Below are positions 51,027 to 59,231 of a stretch of 64,000 nucleotides of DNA, one piece after another. The DNA is from DATFRX01 sp035630615 (GTDB lineage Bacteria > Actinomycetota > Actinomycetes > Propionibacteriales > Nocardioidaceae). Position 1 is the stretch's first letter. Each line of letters starts with the position of its first letter. The position numbers and the translations under genes are program-made. A model generated the notes under the pieces. The model saw only the letters and a program-made list of their open reading frames with translations, had not been told where the DNA came from and did not search any database. Location: NCBI GenBank assembly GCA_035630615.1, contig DASQKI010000043.1:47189-111188 (forward strand), written 5' to 3'.

Positions 51027-51905
51027 GTGCGGCCGTGCCGTGCCCGCAAGGAGACTCAGCTGGATCTTCCGCTGTCGGCCACGCTGATGGTGCTGACCGC
51101 CGCCGTTGCCCATGCCACCTGGAACGCGATCGCCCACGACATCTCGGACAAGGTCGTGGCGTTCGTCCTGCTCGGCCTGGGCGGCATGATCGGCGCGTTG
51201 TGCGTACTCGTGCTCGCCTCGCTGCCACGCGCCGAGGCGTGGCCGTACCTCCTCGCATCGGTCGTGATGCATGTCGTCTACACCATGCTGCTCATGACGT
51301 CCTACCGCCTCGGCGACTTCAGTCAGGTGTATCCGTTGGCCCGCGGCACGTCGCCCCTGATCGTCACCGCGTTGGCGGCGGTGTTCATCGGTGAGGTGCC
51401 GAGCCTGGTCGTGTTGATCGGGGTAGTCGTGATCTCGGCCGGCCTCGCCAGCCTGATGCTCGCCGGTGGTGTTCCCAGTCGGAAAAGCCTGCCGGCGGTC
51501 TGCGCGGCGCTCGCGACCGGACTCTCGATCGCGACATACAGCACGATCGACGGCGCCGGCGTCCGCGCGTCCGGCACAGCCGCCGGCTACACCGGGTGGC
51601 TGATCCTCCTCGAAAGCGGCGTGCTCGTGGCGTACGCGCTCGTCCGCCGCGGCCCCGCGCTGGCCAGTCAGGTGCGGCCGCACCTGTGGATCGGGATCTT
51701 CGGCGGCGTGCTGAGCGTCGGGGCCTACGGGCTCGTGCTGTGGGCCCAGACCCGCGGCGCGCTGGCCCCGATCGCGGCGCTGCGCGAGTCGAGCATCATC
51801 GTCGGCGCCCTCATCGGCACGGTGTTTTTCCACGAGCGGTTCGGTAGGCCCCGGGTGATCGCGACGGCCGTCGTGTTCGTCGGCATCGTGCTCGTCGTGG
51901 CCTGA
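51027..51905 (+). CDS. EamA/DMT-superfamily transporter
   Basis: Up to 292 aa with about ten helices in two EamA repeats (AAVAHATWNAIAHD, YPLARGTSPLIVTALAAVFIG; ALAPIAALRESSIIVGALIG). The annotated GTG 51027 has no ribosome site, whereas AAGGAG at 51048-51053 stands 6 nt before an in-frame CTG (51060). That CTG would start the protein exactly at the first helix, so translation may begin at CTG. Metabolite exporter or importer, substrate unknown. Confidence 0.85.
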   Translation: MRPCRARKETQLDLPLSATLMVLTAAVAHATWNAIAHDISDKVVAFVLLGLGGMIGALCVLVLASLPRAEAWPYLLASVVMHVVYTMLLMTSYRLGDFSQVYPLARGTSPLIVTALAAVFIGEVPSLVVLIGVVVISAGLASLMLAGGVPSRKSLPAVCAALATGLSIATYSTIDGAGVRASGTAAGYTGWLILLESGVLVAYALVRRGPALASQVRPHLWIGIFGGVLSVGAYGLVLWAQTRGALAPIAALRESSIIVGALIGTVFFHERFGRPRVIATAVVFVGIVLVVA

Positions 51906-51956
51906 GTCCGCGCAAACCGTCGGCAATGATCCGACGCGGCGCGCTACCGTCAGGTC

Positions 51957-52736
51957 ATGGAGCTTCCCCCGCCATTCGTCGAGCCGACCACGCGCCACAT
52001 CAGGGTCCGCCTCGGGGGCCAGCTCGTCGCCGCCAGCGGCCGTGCTCAGCTCCTCGTGCAATACGGCCCCGGCGGCCTGCCGACCTACTACCTGCCACGC
52101 GACGACATCGCCGACGGCGCCTTGGTCGACGAGTTCACCGACGACAAGGGGCGACGCCGGTGGTCGGTCCAGGCTGGTCGGTCGCGAGCCGAGGCAGCCG
52201 CTTGGGTCCACGAGGATCCCACCGGGCCGATGGCGGCCCTGGCCGACCATGTGACGTTCTCCTGGCGACAGCTGGAGTGGTACGAGGAGAACGAGCGAGT
52301 CGTGACGCATGCGCGCGACCCGCACAAACGCGTTGACACCCTCCACAGCTCGCGGCACGTCCAGGTTTATGTCGAGGGCTCGCTGCTGGCCGACAGCGTC
52401 CGCCCCCTACTCCTGTTCGAGACCTGGCTGCCGACGCGCTACTACCTGCCCTACGAGGACTTCCGCACCGAGCTCCTGGAGGCCAGCGAGTACGTGTCCA
52501 CCTGCCCCTACAAGGGCGAGGCGCGGTATTGGTCGGTTCGAGTCGGCGACGTGGTCGCGCCGGACCTGGTGTGGAGCTACCCGAGTCCGATCCCCGAAAA
52601 TCCCAAGATCAAGCACCTCATGTCGTTCTACAACGAGCGCGTCGACCTCGTCGTGGACGGGCACCCGCAAGAGCGGCCGGTCACGCCATGGTCGGCTGGC
52701 GGCCCCACGGTAGACGCGACGGACCATCAGGGCTGA
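51957..52736 (+). CDS. DUF427 domain protein (two repeats)
   Basis: 259 aa from ATG 51957. Two DUF427 units: VRLGGQLVAASGRAQLLVQY with PTYYLPRDDI, then VYVEGSLLADSVRPLLLFE with TRYYLPYEDF and CPYKGEARYWSV. Soluble, small beta-rich fold, function unknown. Stands alone between an EamA transporter and the convergent cbs. Confidence 0.9.
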   Translation: MELPPPFVEPTTRHIRVRLGGQLVAASGRAQLLVQYGPGGLPTYYLPRDDIADGALVDEFTDDKGRRRWSVQAGRSRAEAAAWVHEDPTGPMAALADHVTFSWRQLEWYEENERVVTHARDPHKRVDTLHSSRHVQVYVEGSLLADSVRPLLLFETWLPTRYYLPYEDFRTELLEASEYVSTCPYKGEARYWSVRVGDVVAPDLVWSYPSPIPENPKIKHLMSFYNERVDLVVDGHPQERPVTPWSAGGPTVDATDHQG

Positions 52737-52751
52737 CGGCGCGGGCCGCGC

Positions 52752-54122
52752 TCAGCTACGGGCCAGGCTGTCCAGCAGATCTTGACGGGACACCACGCCG
52801 ATCGGCTTGCCGTCCTCCTGGACGAGCAGCGCGTCGGCCGATTGGAGCGCCGCGACTGCTGCCGACACCGACTCCCCGGAGCCGATCGTGGGCAGCGACG
52901 GCGACATGTGCTCCTCGACCCGATCGGCCAGGCGGGCCTTGCCCGAATACAGCGCGTCGAGCAGGTCGCGCTCGACGACCGCGCCGGCCACTTCGGCCGC
53001 CATCACGGGTGGCTCGGCTCGGACCACAGGCATCTGCGACACTCCGTACTCGCGCAGGATGGCCACCGCCTCGGCGATCGTCTCGTTGGGATGGGTGTGG
53101 ACGAGGGCCGGGAGACCGCCGCTCTTGCCGCGTAGCACCTCGCCGACGGTGCCCTCCGACGTTGACGGCAAGAAACCGAAGTGGGCCAGCCAGTCGTCGT
53201 TGAACACCTTGGTGAGGTAGCCGCGGCCGCCGTCGGGCAACAGCACGACGATCACAGCGTCGGGGTCGCCCACCTCGGCCGCCAGCCGGATCGCGGCCGC
53301 GACCGCCATGCCCGCCGACCCGCCGACCAGCAGCCCCTCTTCTCGGGCCAGCCGCCGCGTCATGTCGAAGGAGTCCTTGTCGGACACCGCGATGATCTGG
53401 TCGGCGACGTCGCGGTCGTAGGTCTCCGGCCAGAAGTCCTCGCCGACGCCCTCAACGAGGTACGGCCGGCCGGTGCCGCCGGAGTAGACCGAGCCATCGG
53501 GATCGGCGCCTACGATCCGTACTCGGCCGTCGCTCACCTCCTTGAGGTAGCGGCCAACACCCGAGATCGTGCCGCCAGTGCCCACACCGGCGACGAAATG
53601 GGTGATGCGACCGTCGGTCTGTCGCCAGATCTCCGGTCCGGTCGTCTCATAGTGCGAGCGCGGATTCTCGGGATTGGAGTACTGGTCGGGCTTCCATGCT
53701 CCGTCGATCTCGCGGACGAGCCGGTCGGACACGTTGTAGTAGGAGTCGGGATGCTCCGGCGGAACCGCCGTCGGGCAGACCACGACCTCGGCGCCGAAGG
53801 CCTTGAGGACGTTGCGCTTGTCCTCGCTGACCTTGTCCGGGCACACGAAGACACAGCGGTAGCCTTTCGCCTGCGCCACGATCGCGAGGCCGACGCCGGT
53901 GTTGCCGCTGGTCGGCTCGACGATCGTCCCGCCCGGCGGCAGCGAGCCGTCACGCTCGGCGGCGTCGATCATCCGGACCGCGATCCGGTCCTTCACACTG
54001 CCGCCGGGGTTGAAGTACTCGACCTTGGCGAGCACCAACCCGGGCGCGTCGTCGACGACCTTCGAGAGGCGTACGAGCGGCGTGTTTCCGAACAGATCGA
54101 TCAGCGAATTCGCGTACTCCAC
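52752..54122 (-). CDS. cbs: Cystathionine beta-synthase with C-terminal CBS domain pair
   Basis: 456 aa from GTG 54122. Fold-type II PLP enzyme: Lys44 in NPGGSVKDRIA, SGNTGVGLA as the substrate loop, and GVGTGGTISGVGRYL binding the PLP phosphate. Residues about 335-456 are two CBS modules that may bind adenosyl ligands. Condenses Ser or O-acetylserine with homocysteine in reverse transsulfuration, feeding metB-type enzymes. A hairpin lies 28 bp upstream. Not a simple cysteine synthase, because of the CBS modules and length. Confidence 0.93.
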   Translation of the reverse strand: MEYANSLIDLFGNTPLVRLSKVVDDAPGLVLAKVEYFNPGGSVKDRIAVRMIDAAERDGSLPPGGTIVEPTSGNTGVGLAIVAQAKGYRCVFVCPDKVSEDKRNVLKAFGAEVVVCPTAVPPEHPDSYYNVSDRLVREIDGAWKPDQYSNPENPRSHYETTGPEIWRQTDGRITHFVAGVGTGGTISGVGRYLKEVSDGRVRIVGADPDGSVYSGGTGRPYLVEGVGEDFWPETYDRDVADQIIAVSDKDSFDMTRRLAREEGLLVGGSAGMAVAAAIRLAAEVGDPDAVIVVLLPDGGRGYLTKVFNDDWLAHFGFLPSTSEGTVGEVLRGKSGGLPALVHTHPNETIAEAVAILREYGVSQMPVVRAEPPVMAAEVAGAVVERDLLDALYSGKARLADRVEEHMSPSLPTIGSGESVSAAVAALQSADALLVQEDGKPIGVVSRQDLLDSLARS

Positions 54123-54149
54123 GTGTCACAGCCTAGGACTGCCCCGCGT

Positions 54150-54201
54150 TTGCGGGACGGCGGTCGGCTCCGGAGCGTGCCCGACCGCAGCCATCCCGCA
54201 A
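54150..54201. repeat. Large hairpin upstream of cbs
   Basis: An outer stem TTGCGGGA (54150-54157) with TCCCGCAA (54194-54201) encloses an inner stem GCGGTCGG (54160-54167) with CCGACCGC (54181-54188), leaving a 13-nt loop. It lies in the cbs leader or promoter and about 110 bp before the divergent DUF4287 gene. Possible attenuator, operator or small repeat. Confidence 0.45.
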
Positions 54202-54310
54202 GCCGTCGACAGTTCATCTGGCCGACGCATAGGAATCGGCCGAAGTCAACCCCTTGCTTGACCGGACCGGATCAGGCACGCTCGACGTACGAGTTCGTCG
54301 GGAGGCAACG

Positions 54311-54541
54311 ATGGCCCTACACCACTCCGAAGAGACCCACCAGCTTCTGGTCGCTCGAGTTCCTCAAGCGACCGGCAAAGAACTTCCGGAGTGGTTCCGC
54401 GATCTCGAGGCCGGACCGGCCTTCGGACGCTTCGAAGATCGCGTCAACTGGCTGCGCGACGAATACGGCATCGCGCACGGCCACGCCACCGCCATCGTGC
54501 ACGAGCACGCGCTGGTGCGCTCGCGCCGCGCGTTCGCCTGA
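54311..54541 (+). CDS. DUF4287 small protein
   Basis: 76 aa from ATG 54311 with GGGAGGCAACG upstream. HHSEETHQLLVARVPQATGK, LPEWFRDLE and VNWLRDEYGIAHGHATAIVH are the DUF4287 pattern. Basic and acidic helices, no known function. Ends before the convergent Bax-inhibitor gene, with palindromic copy G between them. Confidence 0.88.
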   Translation: MALHHSEETHQLLVARVPQATGKELPEWFRDLEAGPAFGRFEDRVNWLRDEYGIAHGHATAIVHEHALVRSRRAFA

Positions 54542-54624
54542 GCGACGCGGACCCGCCGGACCCTCTGATCGGCGCGCCCCGACCCGGTCGCGTCGGCACA
54601 CCCAGCCGCGCCCTGCACATAACT

Positions 54625-54676
54625 GCGCCGAGGTGGCGCGTCTTGACCACGCGGACAAGACGCGCAACCTCGGCGC
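54625..54676. repeat. Palindromic element copy G, short-loop form, between convergent genes
   Basis: Arms 54625-54645 and 54656-54676 match at 20 of 21 positions with only a 10-nt loop. Placed 83 bp after DUF4287 and 15 bp after the Bax-inhibitor stop, where it would act as a bidirectional terminator or barrier. Non-coding. Confidence 0.85.
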
Positions 54677-54691
54677 GAGTCTGGGAGTGCC

Positions 54692-55510
54692 TTATTCGCC
54701 CTGGATGATGGCGAGGATCCGCAGCAGGTTGGTGTAGATCCAGATCAACGACACCGACAGCGCGAAGGCCGCCCGCCACGACTCCCGCTCGGGGGCGCCG
54801 ACCCGGATCGCCTGCTCGACGAAGTCGAAGTCGAGGATCAGCATCAAGACGCCGAGCACGAGGCCGCCGATCGAAGCGAGCAGGCCGAGCGTGCCGAAGC
54901 CGTTGAAGCCGAAGTCGAGGTCGAACAAGGAGAGCACGGAGTCGAGGATCGCCACGCCGATGAAGCCGAACATGGCGGCGATGACGCCGCGGCGGAACTT
55001 GCTGGTGACCTTGATGTTGAAGATCTTGTAGGCCGCGAGGGTGCCGCCGAACGCGGCGATCGTGCCCAAGATGGCGCCGGAGACGACCCCGTCGTACCAC
55101 GCCTCGAACATCTTCGAGATGCCGCCGAGTGCCACACCCTCGGCCGCGGCGAACAAAAGCACGAGGGCCGGCGAGATCACCCGCTTGAACGAGTTGACCA
55201 TCGACAGGCCGAAAGCGATCAGGGCGGCGACGCCGGCCAGCGCGGCCAGCTGACCGAGGTTTTCGTCGGCCGAGAGATCACCGGACAGCACCCACGTCAC
55301 CATGGCGGCGACGACGATGACACCTAGCGTGATAGCCGTCTTTTGGACGACCGAGTCGATCGTGATCCGCTCTTCGACGGTCGGCGGCGCACCGGTGCCG
55401 GAGCCGGTCGACCAGGTCGAGGGGTCGGTATAGCCCGAAGGGCTCCCATAGGTGGAGCGACCGTTGAACGCGTCGCTGTTCCTGAAGACAGGGTTGTTGC
55501 TCTGCATCAT
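54692..55510 (-). CDS. Bax inhibitor-1 / YccA family membrane protein
   Basis: 272 aa from ATG 55510 (or 55507): GGAGGA directly precedes the ATG pair, and homologues start MQSNNPVF. A longer TTG start at 55528 is less likely. A Gly/Ser/Thr-rich N-tail is followed by seven helices, ending LIWIYTNLLRILAIIQGE, with conserved acidic residues in the last segments (LDFDFVEQAI). Possibly an ion leak channel; physiological role in bacteria is unclear. Confidence 0.92.
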   Translation of the reverse strand: MMQSNNPVFRNSDAFNGRSTYGSPSGYTDPSTWSTGSGTGAPPTVEERITIDSVVQKTAITLGVIVVAAMVTWVLSGDLSADENLGQLAALAGVAALIAFGLSMVNSFKRVISPALVLLFAAAEGVALGGISKMFEAWYDGVVSGAILGTIAAFGGTLAAYKIFNIKVTSKFRRGVIAAMFGFIGVAILDSVLSLFDLDFGFNGFGTLGLLASIGGLVLGVLMLILDFDFVEQAIRVGAPERESWRAAFALSVSLIWIYTNLLRILAIIQGE

Positions 55511-55667
55511 TCCTCCGTGCCCGCTCAATGCGAGCTAATCGTGGTGCGATTCAGCGTACCGGCACGACGGGTCCGACCGCAGCCGCGGAGTGTCGGGTTG
55601 GGGACTAGTTGGCCGTTTCGTCATCCTTCGTGGCTCCGCTGACGCAGCGCATCGGCCGCTTGGACGG

Positions 55668-56615
55668 TCAGGCGAGCTGCGCGGCGTACAGCGGCAGGGT
55701 GATGTTGCGGCCCGACACGATGGCCACGGCGGCGCCGGTTATCTCGGCCTTGCCGGCCAGGATCGCGGCCAGCCCAGCCGCTCCGGCCCCCTCGGCGACG
55801 ACGCCTCGACGCGACGCGAGCCAGCGCATGCCTTCGCGGATCTCCCGGTCGGTCACCGTGACGAGCTCGTCGACGTGCCGGCCGATCAGGTCGACGGTGA
55901 TAGAGCCGCGCTCGACGTTGCCGCTCAGGCCATCGGCGATCGTGTCGTCGATGTCGACCTCGACCCACTGGCCGGCGCGGACCGATGCCGACACGGCCGT
56001 GGACGCCGCCGACTCGACACCGACCAGGCGTACGTCCGGACGCGTCGACGCCCAGAGGCCGACACCGGACGCGAGGCCGCCCCCTCCGATCGGGCAGAAG
56101 ACCGTCATCGCGCCGTCGACCTGCTCGTCGAGCTCCAGACCGATGGTGCCCTGGCCCGCGATCACGTCGGGATCGTTGTAGGGCGAGACGTACCGCGCGC
56201 CGCGACCGGCCAGCTCGATCGCATGCGCCTCGGCGTCCTCGATCATCGTGCCCACGCGCACCGGCTCGGTGCCTAGCCGACGCAGCGCCTCGACCTTCGC
56301 CGGCGATGCCTTGGTCGACACGACAACGGAGACGTCGCGACCAAGCTCGCGAGCGGCGTACGCCATGCCGAGCCCGTGGTTGCCGGCCGACGCCGCCACC
56401 ACCGGTGCGCCGGCCTCGACGCCCGACAACGCGTACAGCGCACCGCGTACCTTGAAGGCTCCGGTCGGCTGCATCGACTCGAGCTTCAGCAGCGGCTCTT
56501 CCGGGTCGATGCCGCGATCGAGCGGGGTCGGCGGCAGGTGCTCTCGTACGATCCGCGCGGCCCGCTCGACATCGGCGGGGTCCGGCGTTCGTACTTGTCG
56601 AATCGGAACCGTCAC
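55668..56615 (-). CDS. Threonine/serine dehydratase, fold-type II PLP enzyme
   Basis: 315 aa from GTG 56615. PLP Lys55 in PTGAFKVRGAL, ASAGNHGLGMAYAAR, and the glycine loop CPIGGGGLASG. No C-terminal ACT domain, so a catabolic or unregulated threonine dehydratase or serine racemase-like enzyme is likely, not the classic IlvA. A TATCCT about 10 bp upstream suggests a leaderless or short-leader message. Confidence 0.88.
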   Translation of the reverse strand: MTVPIRQVRTPDPADVERAARIVREHLPPTPLDRGIDPEEPLLKLESMQPTGAFKVRGALYALSGVEAGAPVVAASAGNHGLGMAYAARELGRDVSVVVSTKASPAKVEALRRLGTEPVRVGTMIEDAEAHAIELAGRGARYVSPYNDPDVIAGQGTIGLELDEQVDGAMTVFCPIGGGGLASGVGLWASTRPDVRLVGVESAASTAVSASVRAGQWVEVDIDDTIADGLSGNVERGSITVDLIGRHVDELVTVTDREIREGMRWLASRRGVVAEGAGAAGLAAILAGKAEITGAAVAIVSGRNITLPLYAAQLA

Positions 56616-56663
56616 GGCGGCAGGATAGCCAGCCGGCCACCAGAATCTGGCGGCGCCGGTGCG

Positions 56664-56737
56664 TGCCCCCGGTGGGACTCGAACCCACACTGGAACGGGT
56701 TTAAGCCGTTTGCCTCTGCCGGTTGGGCTACGGGGGC
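56664..56737 (-). tRNA. tRNA with anticodon UAA (nominal Leu), short variable loop
   Basis: 74 nt. The acceptor stem GCCCCCG/CGGGGGC is perfect, discriminator A, no encoded CCA. Anticodon stem AACGG/CCGTT with loop CTTAAAC gives anticodon UAA. T arm GTGGG-TTCGAGT-CCCAC. The variable loop is only CCAGT (5 nt), whereas bacterial tRNA-Leu normally has a long variable arm. The structure is complete, but its amino acid identity is uncertain. Confidence 0.85.
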
Positions 56738-56765
56738 GGTCGGGATGACCCTAACCGGAAAACCG

Positions 56766-57683
56766 TCAGGCGTCCGCGAGCGAGCGGGCGCGGGCGAGTA
56801 CGGCGTCGAGCATGTCTTCGGTGAGCCGGCCGGTGAACGTATTTTGCTGACTCGGGTGGAAGCTCGCCAACAGGGTGACGCTGCGACCGTCGGCGGTCTC
56901 GATCGCCGCCTCGACGCCATGGGTGAATCGCGGCCGTGGCGACGGCACCCGACCGCCCAGTGCCCGCATCCCGCGCAGGAAGGCGTCGAAACCGTACGAT
57001 CCGAGCGCCACGACTGCCCGTACCGTCGGCAACACCAGCGCCAGCTCCGCTCGCAGCCACGGCGCACAACTGTCCCGCTCGGCCGTCGTCGGTCGGTTGT
57101 CCGGCGGCGCACATCGAACGGCGGCGACGATCCGCGTGGCGGTCAGCCGCTGCCCGTCGCCGGCGTGCTCGCTGCCGTCGGTGGCGGCAAGGCCGACGCG
57201 ATTCATCGCGCCGTAGAGCCAGAGGCCGGAACGGTCGCCGGTGAACATCCGCCCGGTCCGATTGCCGCCGTGCGCCGCCGGAGCGAGGCCGACGATGAGG
57301 ACGCGTGGGCGGTCCGAACCCCAGCCGGGCACCGGGCGACCCCAATAGGGTTCGCCGGCGAACGAACGGCGCTTGTCGTGGGCAACCGTCTCGCGCCACT
57401 CGACCAGCCGTGGACAGGCTCGGCAGACCGAGATTTGGGCGGTGAGGTCGGCGAGGGACGCTGCATCGGCTGGATGGGCGCCGGCGGCGAGGGCGCCGGG
57501 GGGATGGGCGCCGGCTGCCAGGGCGTCGGCAGCGACGGCGTCGGCGGCCTGCCGCTCGACGTCGGCGGGGTCGCGCGCGACCGGGGTCGCCGGCGTCGCC
57601 ACGTCATCGGGCCACCCGGACCCCGGCTCGACCGGGCTCGCGAACCGACCGCCGAGGAGCGGATGCGGCAGGGGTTCGCTCAC
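56766..57683 (-). CDS. Uracil-DNA glycosylase, type 5 (UdgB-like)
   Basis: 305 aa from GTG 57683 with TTGGGG upstream. Motifs GLAPAAHGGNRTGRMFTGD and LASFHPSQQNTFTGRL define family 5 UDG. The 4Fe-4S cysteines are in CRACPRL and RCAPPDNRPTTAERDSC. Excises uracil and related bases from DNA. The N-terminus has an Ala-rich insert with an imperfect repeat (AAGAHPPGA, AAGAHPADA; about 30-bp period at 57470-57530). Confidence 0.92.
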   Translation of the reverse strand: MSEPLPHPLLGGRFASPVEPGSGWPDDVATPATPVARDPADVERQAADAVAADALAAGAHPPGALAAGAHPADAASLADLTAQISVCRACPRLVEWRETVAHDKRRSFAGEPYWGRPVPGWGSDRPRVLIVGLAPAAHGGNRTGRMFTGDRSGLWLYGAMNRVGLAATDGSEHAGDGQRLTATRIVAAVRCAPPDNRPTTAERDSCAPWLRAELALVLPTVRAVVALGSYGFDAFLRGMRALGGRVPSPRPRFTHGVEAAIETADGRSVTLLASFHPSQQNTFTGRLTEDMLDAVLARARSLADA

Positions 57684-57711
57684 CGCTGGACCCCAACGCC
57701 GGACTCGCCCC

Positions 57712-58722
57712 TCATGCCTCGGCCGCCGACCACGCCAACCCGTCGAGGATGTCGTGCTCACTCACCACGAGCCGGTCCAGACGGAGCGTCGGGGCAAGCC
57801 GGCGCAGCAGCCGCTCGAGGATCACCGCGCCGCCCCCGATCACATCGGCCCGCCCGGTCGGCATGAAGGGCAGGGCGCGGCGCTCCTCGATCGATGCGGA
57901 GACTAGAGCCGTACAGGTGTCGACGACGTCGCCGATCGGCAGTCGGGCCTGATGGATCCGACTCGGGTCGTCTCCCGAGCGCCGAAGCACTTGGGCGGCG
58001 ATCGTCGTGATCGAGCCGGCCACACCGATCACGGCCCCGACGGTCGACAGGGTCGGGCCGGCTCGATCGAGGCTGTCGAGGGCCGCATCGACATCGGCGG
58101 CGGCCGCCGCGACCTGGTTCAGCGTCGGCGAGTCGCCGGTCAGATGGCGCTCGGTGAGGCGGACCGATCCGATGTCGAGGGACGTCGCCGACTCGACTCG
58201 GTCGCCGACGCCGGTGATCAGCTCGGTCGAGCCGCCTCCGATGTCCACGACGAGTTGTGGCGCCGGCAGCGAGTTGTCCGGGTCGCCGGCGGCATTGGCG
58301 CTGGGGACCCCTGCGCCAACCCCAGCCAGGCCGCGCATCGCGCCGAGCCACGACAGCCGGGCCTCCTCGGACCCTTCGAGCACCTCCGGCCGGGTGCCGA
58401 GGCGGTCGGTCATCGCGGCGAGGAAGTCTTCGGCGTTGGTCGCGTCGCGCACCGCCGACGTCGCCCCGCAGCGGATCCGTTCGACGCCGTGCGATCGGCA
58501 GCTGGCCGCGTAGTCATCGGCGGCCGCGAGGGTCCGTTCGATGGCGTCCGGCGCCAGTTGCCCGGTGCGGTCGACGCCTTGGCCCAACCGCACATAGCGC
58601 AGCTCGCGCTCGACGTCGACCTGGCCACCGGTCGCCGGGTCGAGGTCGGCGATCAGCAACCGGATCGTGTTGGTGCCGCAATCGACCGCCGCGACTCGCA
58701 CCGGATCTGCCGCTACACGCAC
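57712..58722 (-). CDS. Exopolyphosphatase / pppGpp phosphohydrolase (Ppx/GppA)
   Basis: 336 aa from GTG 58722, with GGGAGG of its ribosome site inside the end of the DUF501 gene. ASKHA motifs: VAAVDCGTNTIRLLIAD, RCGATSAVRDATN, EGSEEARLSWLGA and VVDIGGGSTELI. Degrades polyphosphate or converts pppGpp. Short (no HD domain), matching the actinobacterial Ppx1 form. Overlaps the DUF501 gene by 10 bp. Confidence 0.93.
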   Translation of the reverse strand: MRVAADPVRVAAVDCGTNTIRLLIADLDPATGGQVDVERELRYVRLGQGVDRTGQLAPDAIERTLAAADDYAASCRSHGVERIRCGATSAVRDATNAEDFLAAMTDRLGTRPEVLEGSEEARLSWLGAMRGLAGVGAGVPSANAAGDPDNSLPAPQLVVDIGGGSTELITGVGDRVESATSLDIGSVRLTERHLTGDSPTLNQVAAAAADVDAALDSLDRAGPTLSTVGAVIGVAGSITTIAAQVLRRSGDDPSRIHQARLPIGDVVDTCTALVSASIEERRALPFMPTGRADVIGGGAVILERLLRRLAPTLRLDRLVVSEHDILDGLAWSAAEA

Positions 58723-59231
58723 GGGCCGGCCTCCCACCAGGCGCCAAGCCGATCGAGTGCCTCGTCGCCGGGGCGGTTCGCGTCACGCCCCTCAGCCAGC
58801 GCCTGACCCACCAGCGCATGCAGGCACTTGACCCGGGTCGGCATGCCACCGGCCGATATGCCCACGATCTCGGGCACCTCGCCAAGCTCGGCCCGCCGGC
58901 GCAAGTACGCCTCGTGCGATGCCCGGTACGACACTGCCAACTCCGTGTCGTCGGCCAGACGCTCGGTCATCTCCGCCATCAGCCCCGACGCCTCCAGGGT
59001 GCCGATGGCGCTGTTGAGTCGGGGACACGTCACGTAGTACATCGTCGGAAACGGCGTCCCGTCGGGCAATCGAGGCTGCGTACGCACGACGTCGGGACGA
59101 CCGCAGGGGCATCGGTGCGCGACCGAGTGCACGCCGCGTGGAGGCCGGCCAAGCTGGTCCTCGACCGCGGCCAGGTCCTCGTCGGTCGGCTGCTCGGCTG
59201 CGTTCATTGTTGGCTCGCTACGCTCGCTCAT
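58713..59231 (-). CDS. DUF501 domain protein
   Basis: 172 aa from ATG 59231, in an ATGA overlap with the ftsB-like stop; ATG 59207 is an alternative. HRCPCGRPDVVRTQPRLPDG, TMYYVTCPRLNSAIGTLEASG and GGMPTRVKCLHALVGQALAEG are the conserved DUF501 blocks, with Cys pairs that may bind a metal. Always near eno/ftsB/ppx in actinobacteria; function unknown. Confidence 0.92.
   Translation of the reverse strand: MSERSEPTMNAAEQPTDEDLAAVEDQLGRPPRGVHSVAHRCPCGRPDVVRTQPRLPDGTPFPTMYYVTCPRLNSAIGTLEASGLMAEMTERLADDTELAVSYRASHEAYLRRRAELGEVPEIVGISAGGMPTRVKCLHALVGQALAEGRDANRPGDEALDRLGAWWEAGPCV

Noticed and set aside
42001..52740. Accessory block considered as a prophage or integrative element
   Set aside because: No integrase, transposase, structural or replication genes, and the only tRNA is 4 kb away with no repeated 3' end seen.
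24547..54700. Palindromic repeat units considered as a CRISPR array
   Set aside because: Units are dispersed singly, lack regular spacers and no cas genes are present; the 32-bp tandem at 39313-39431 has no unique spacers.
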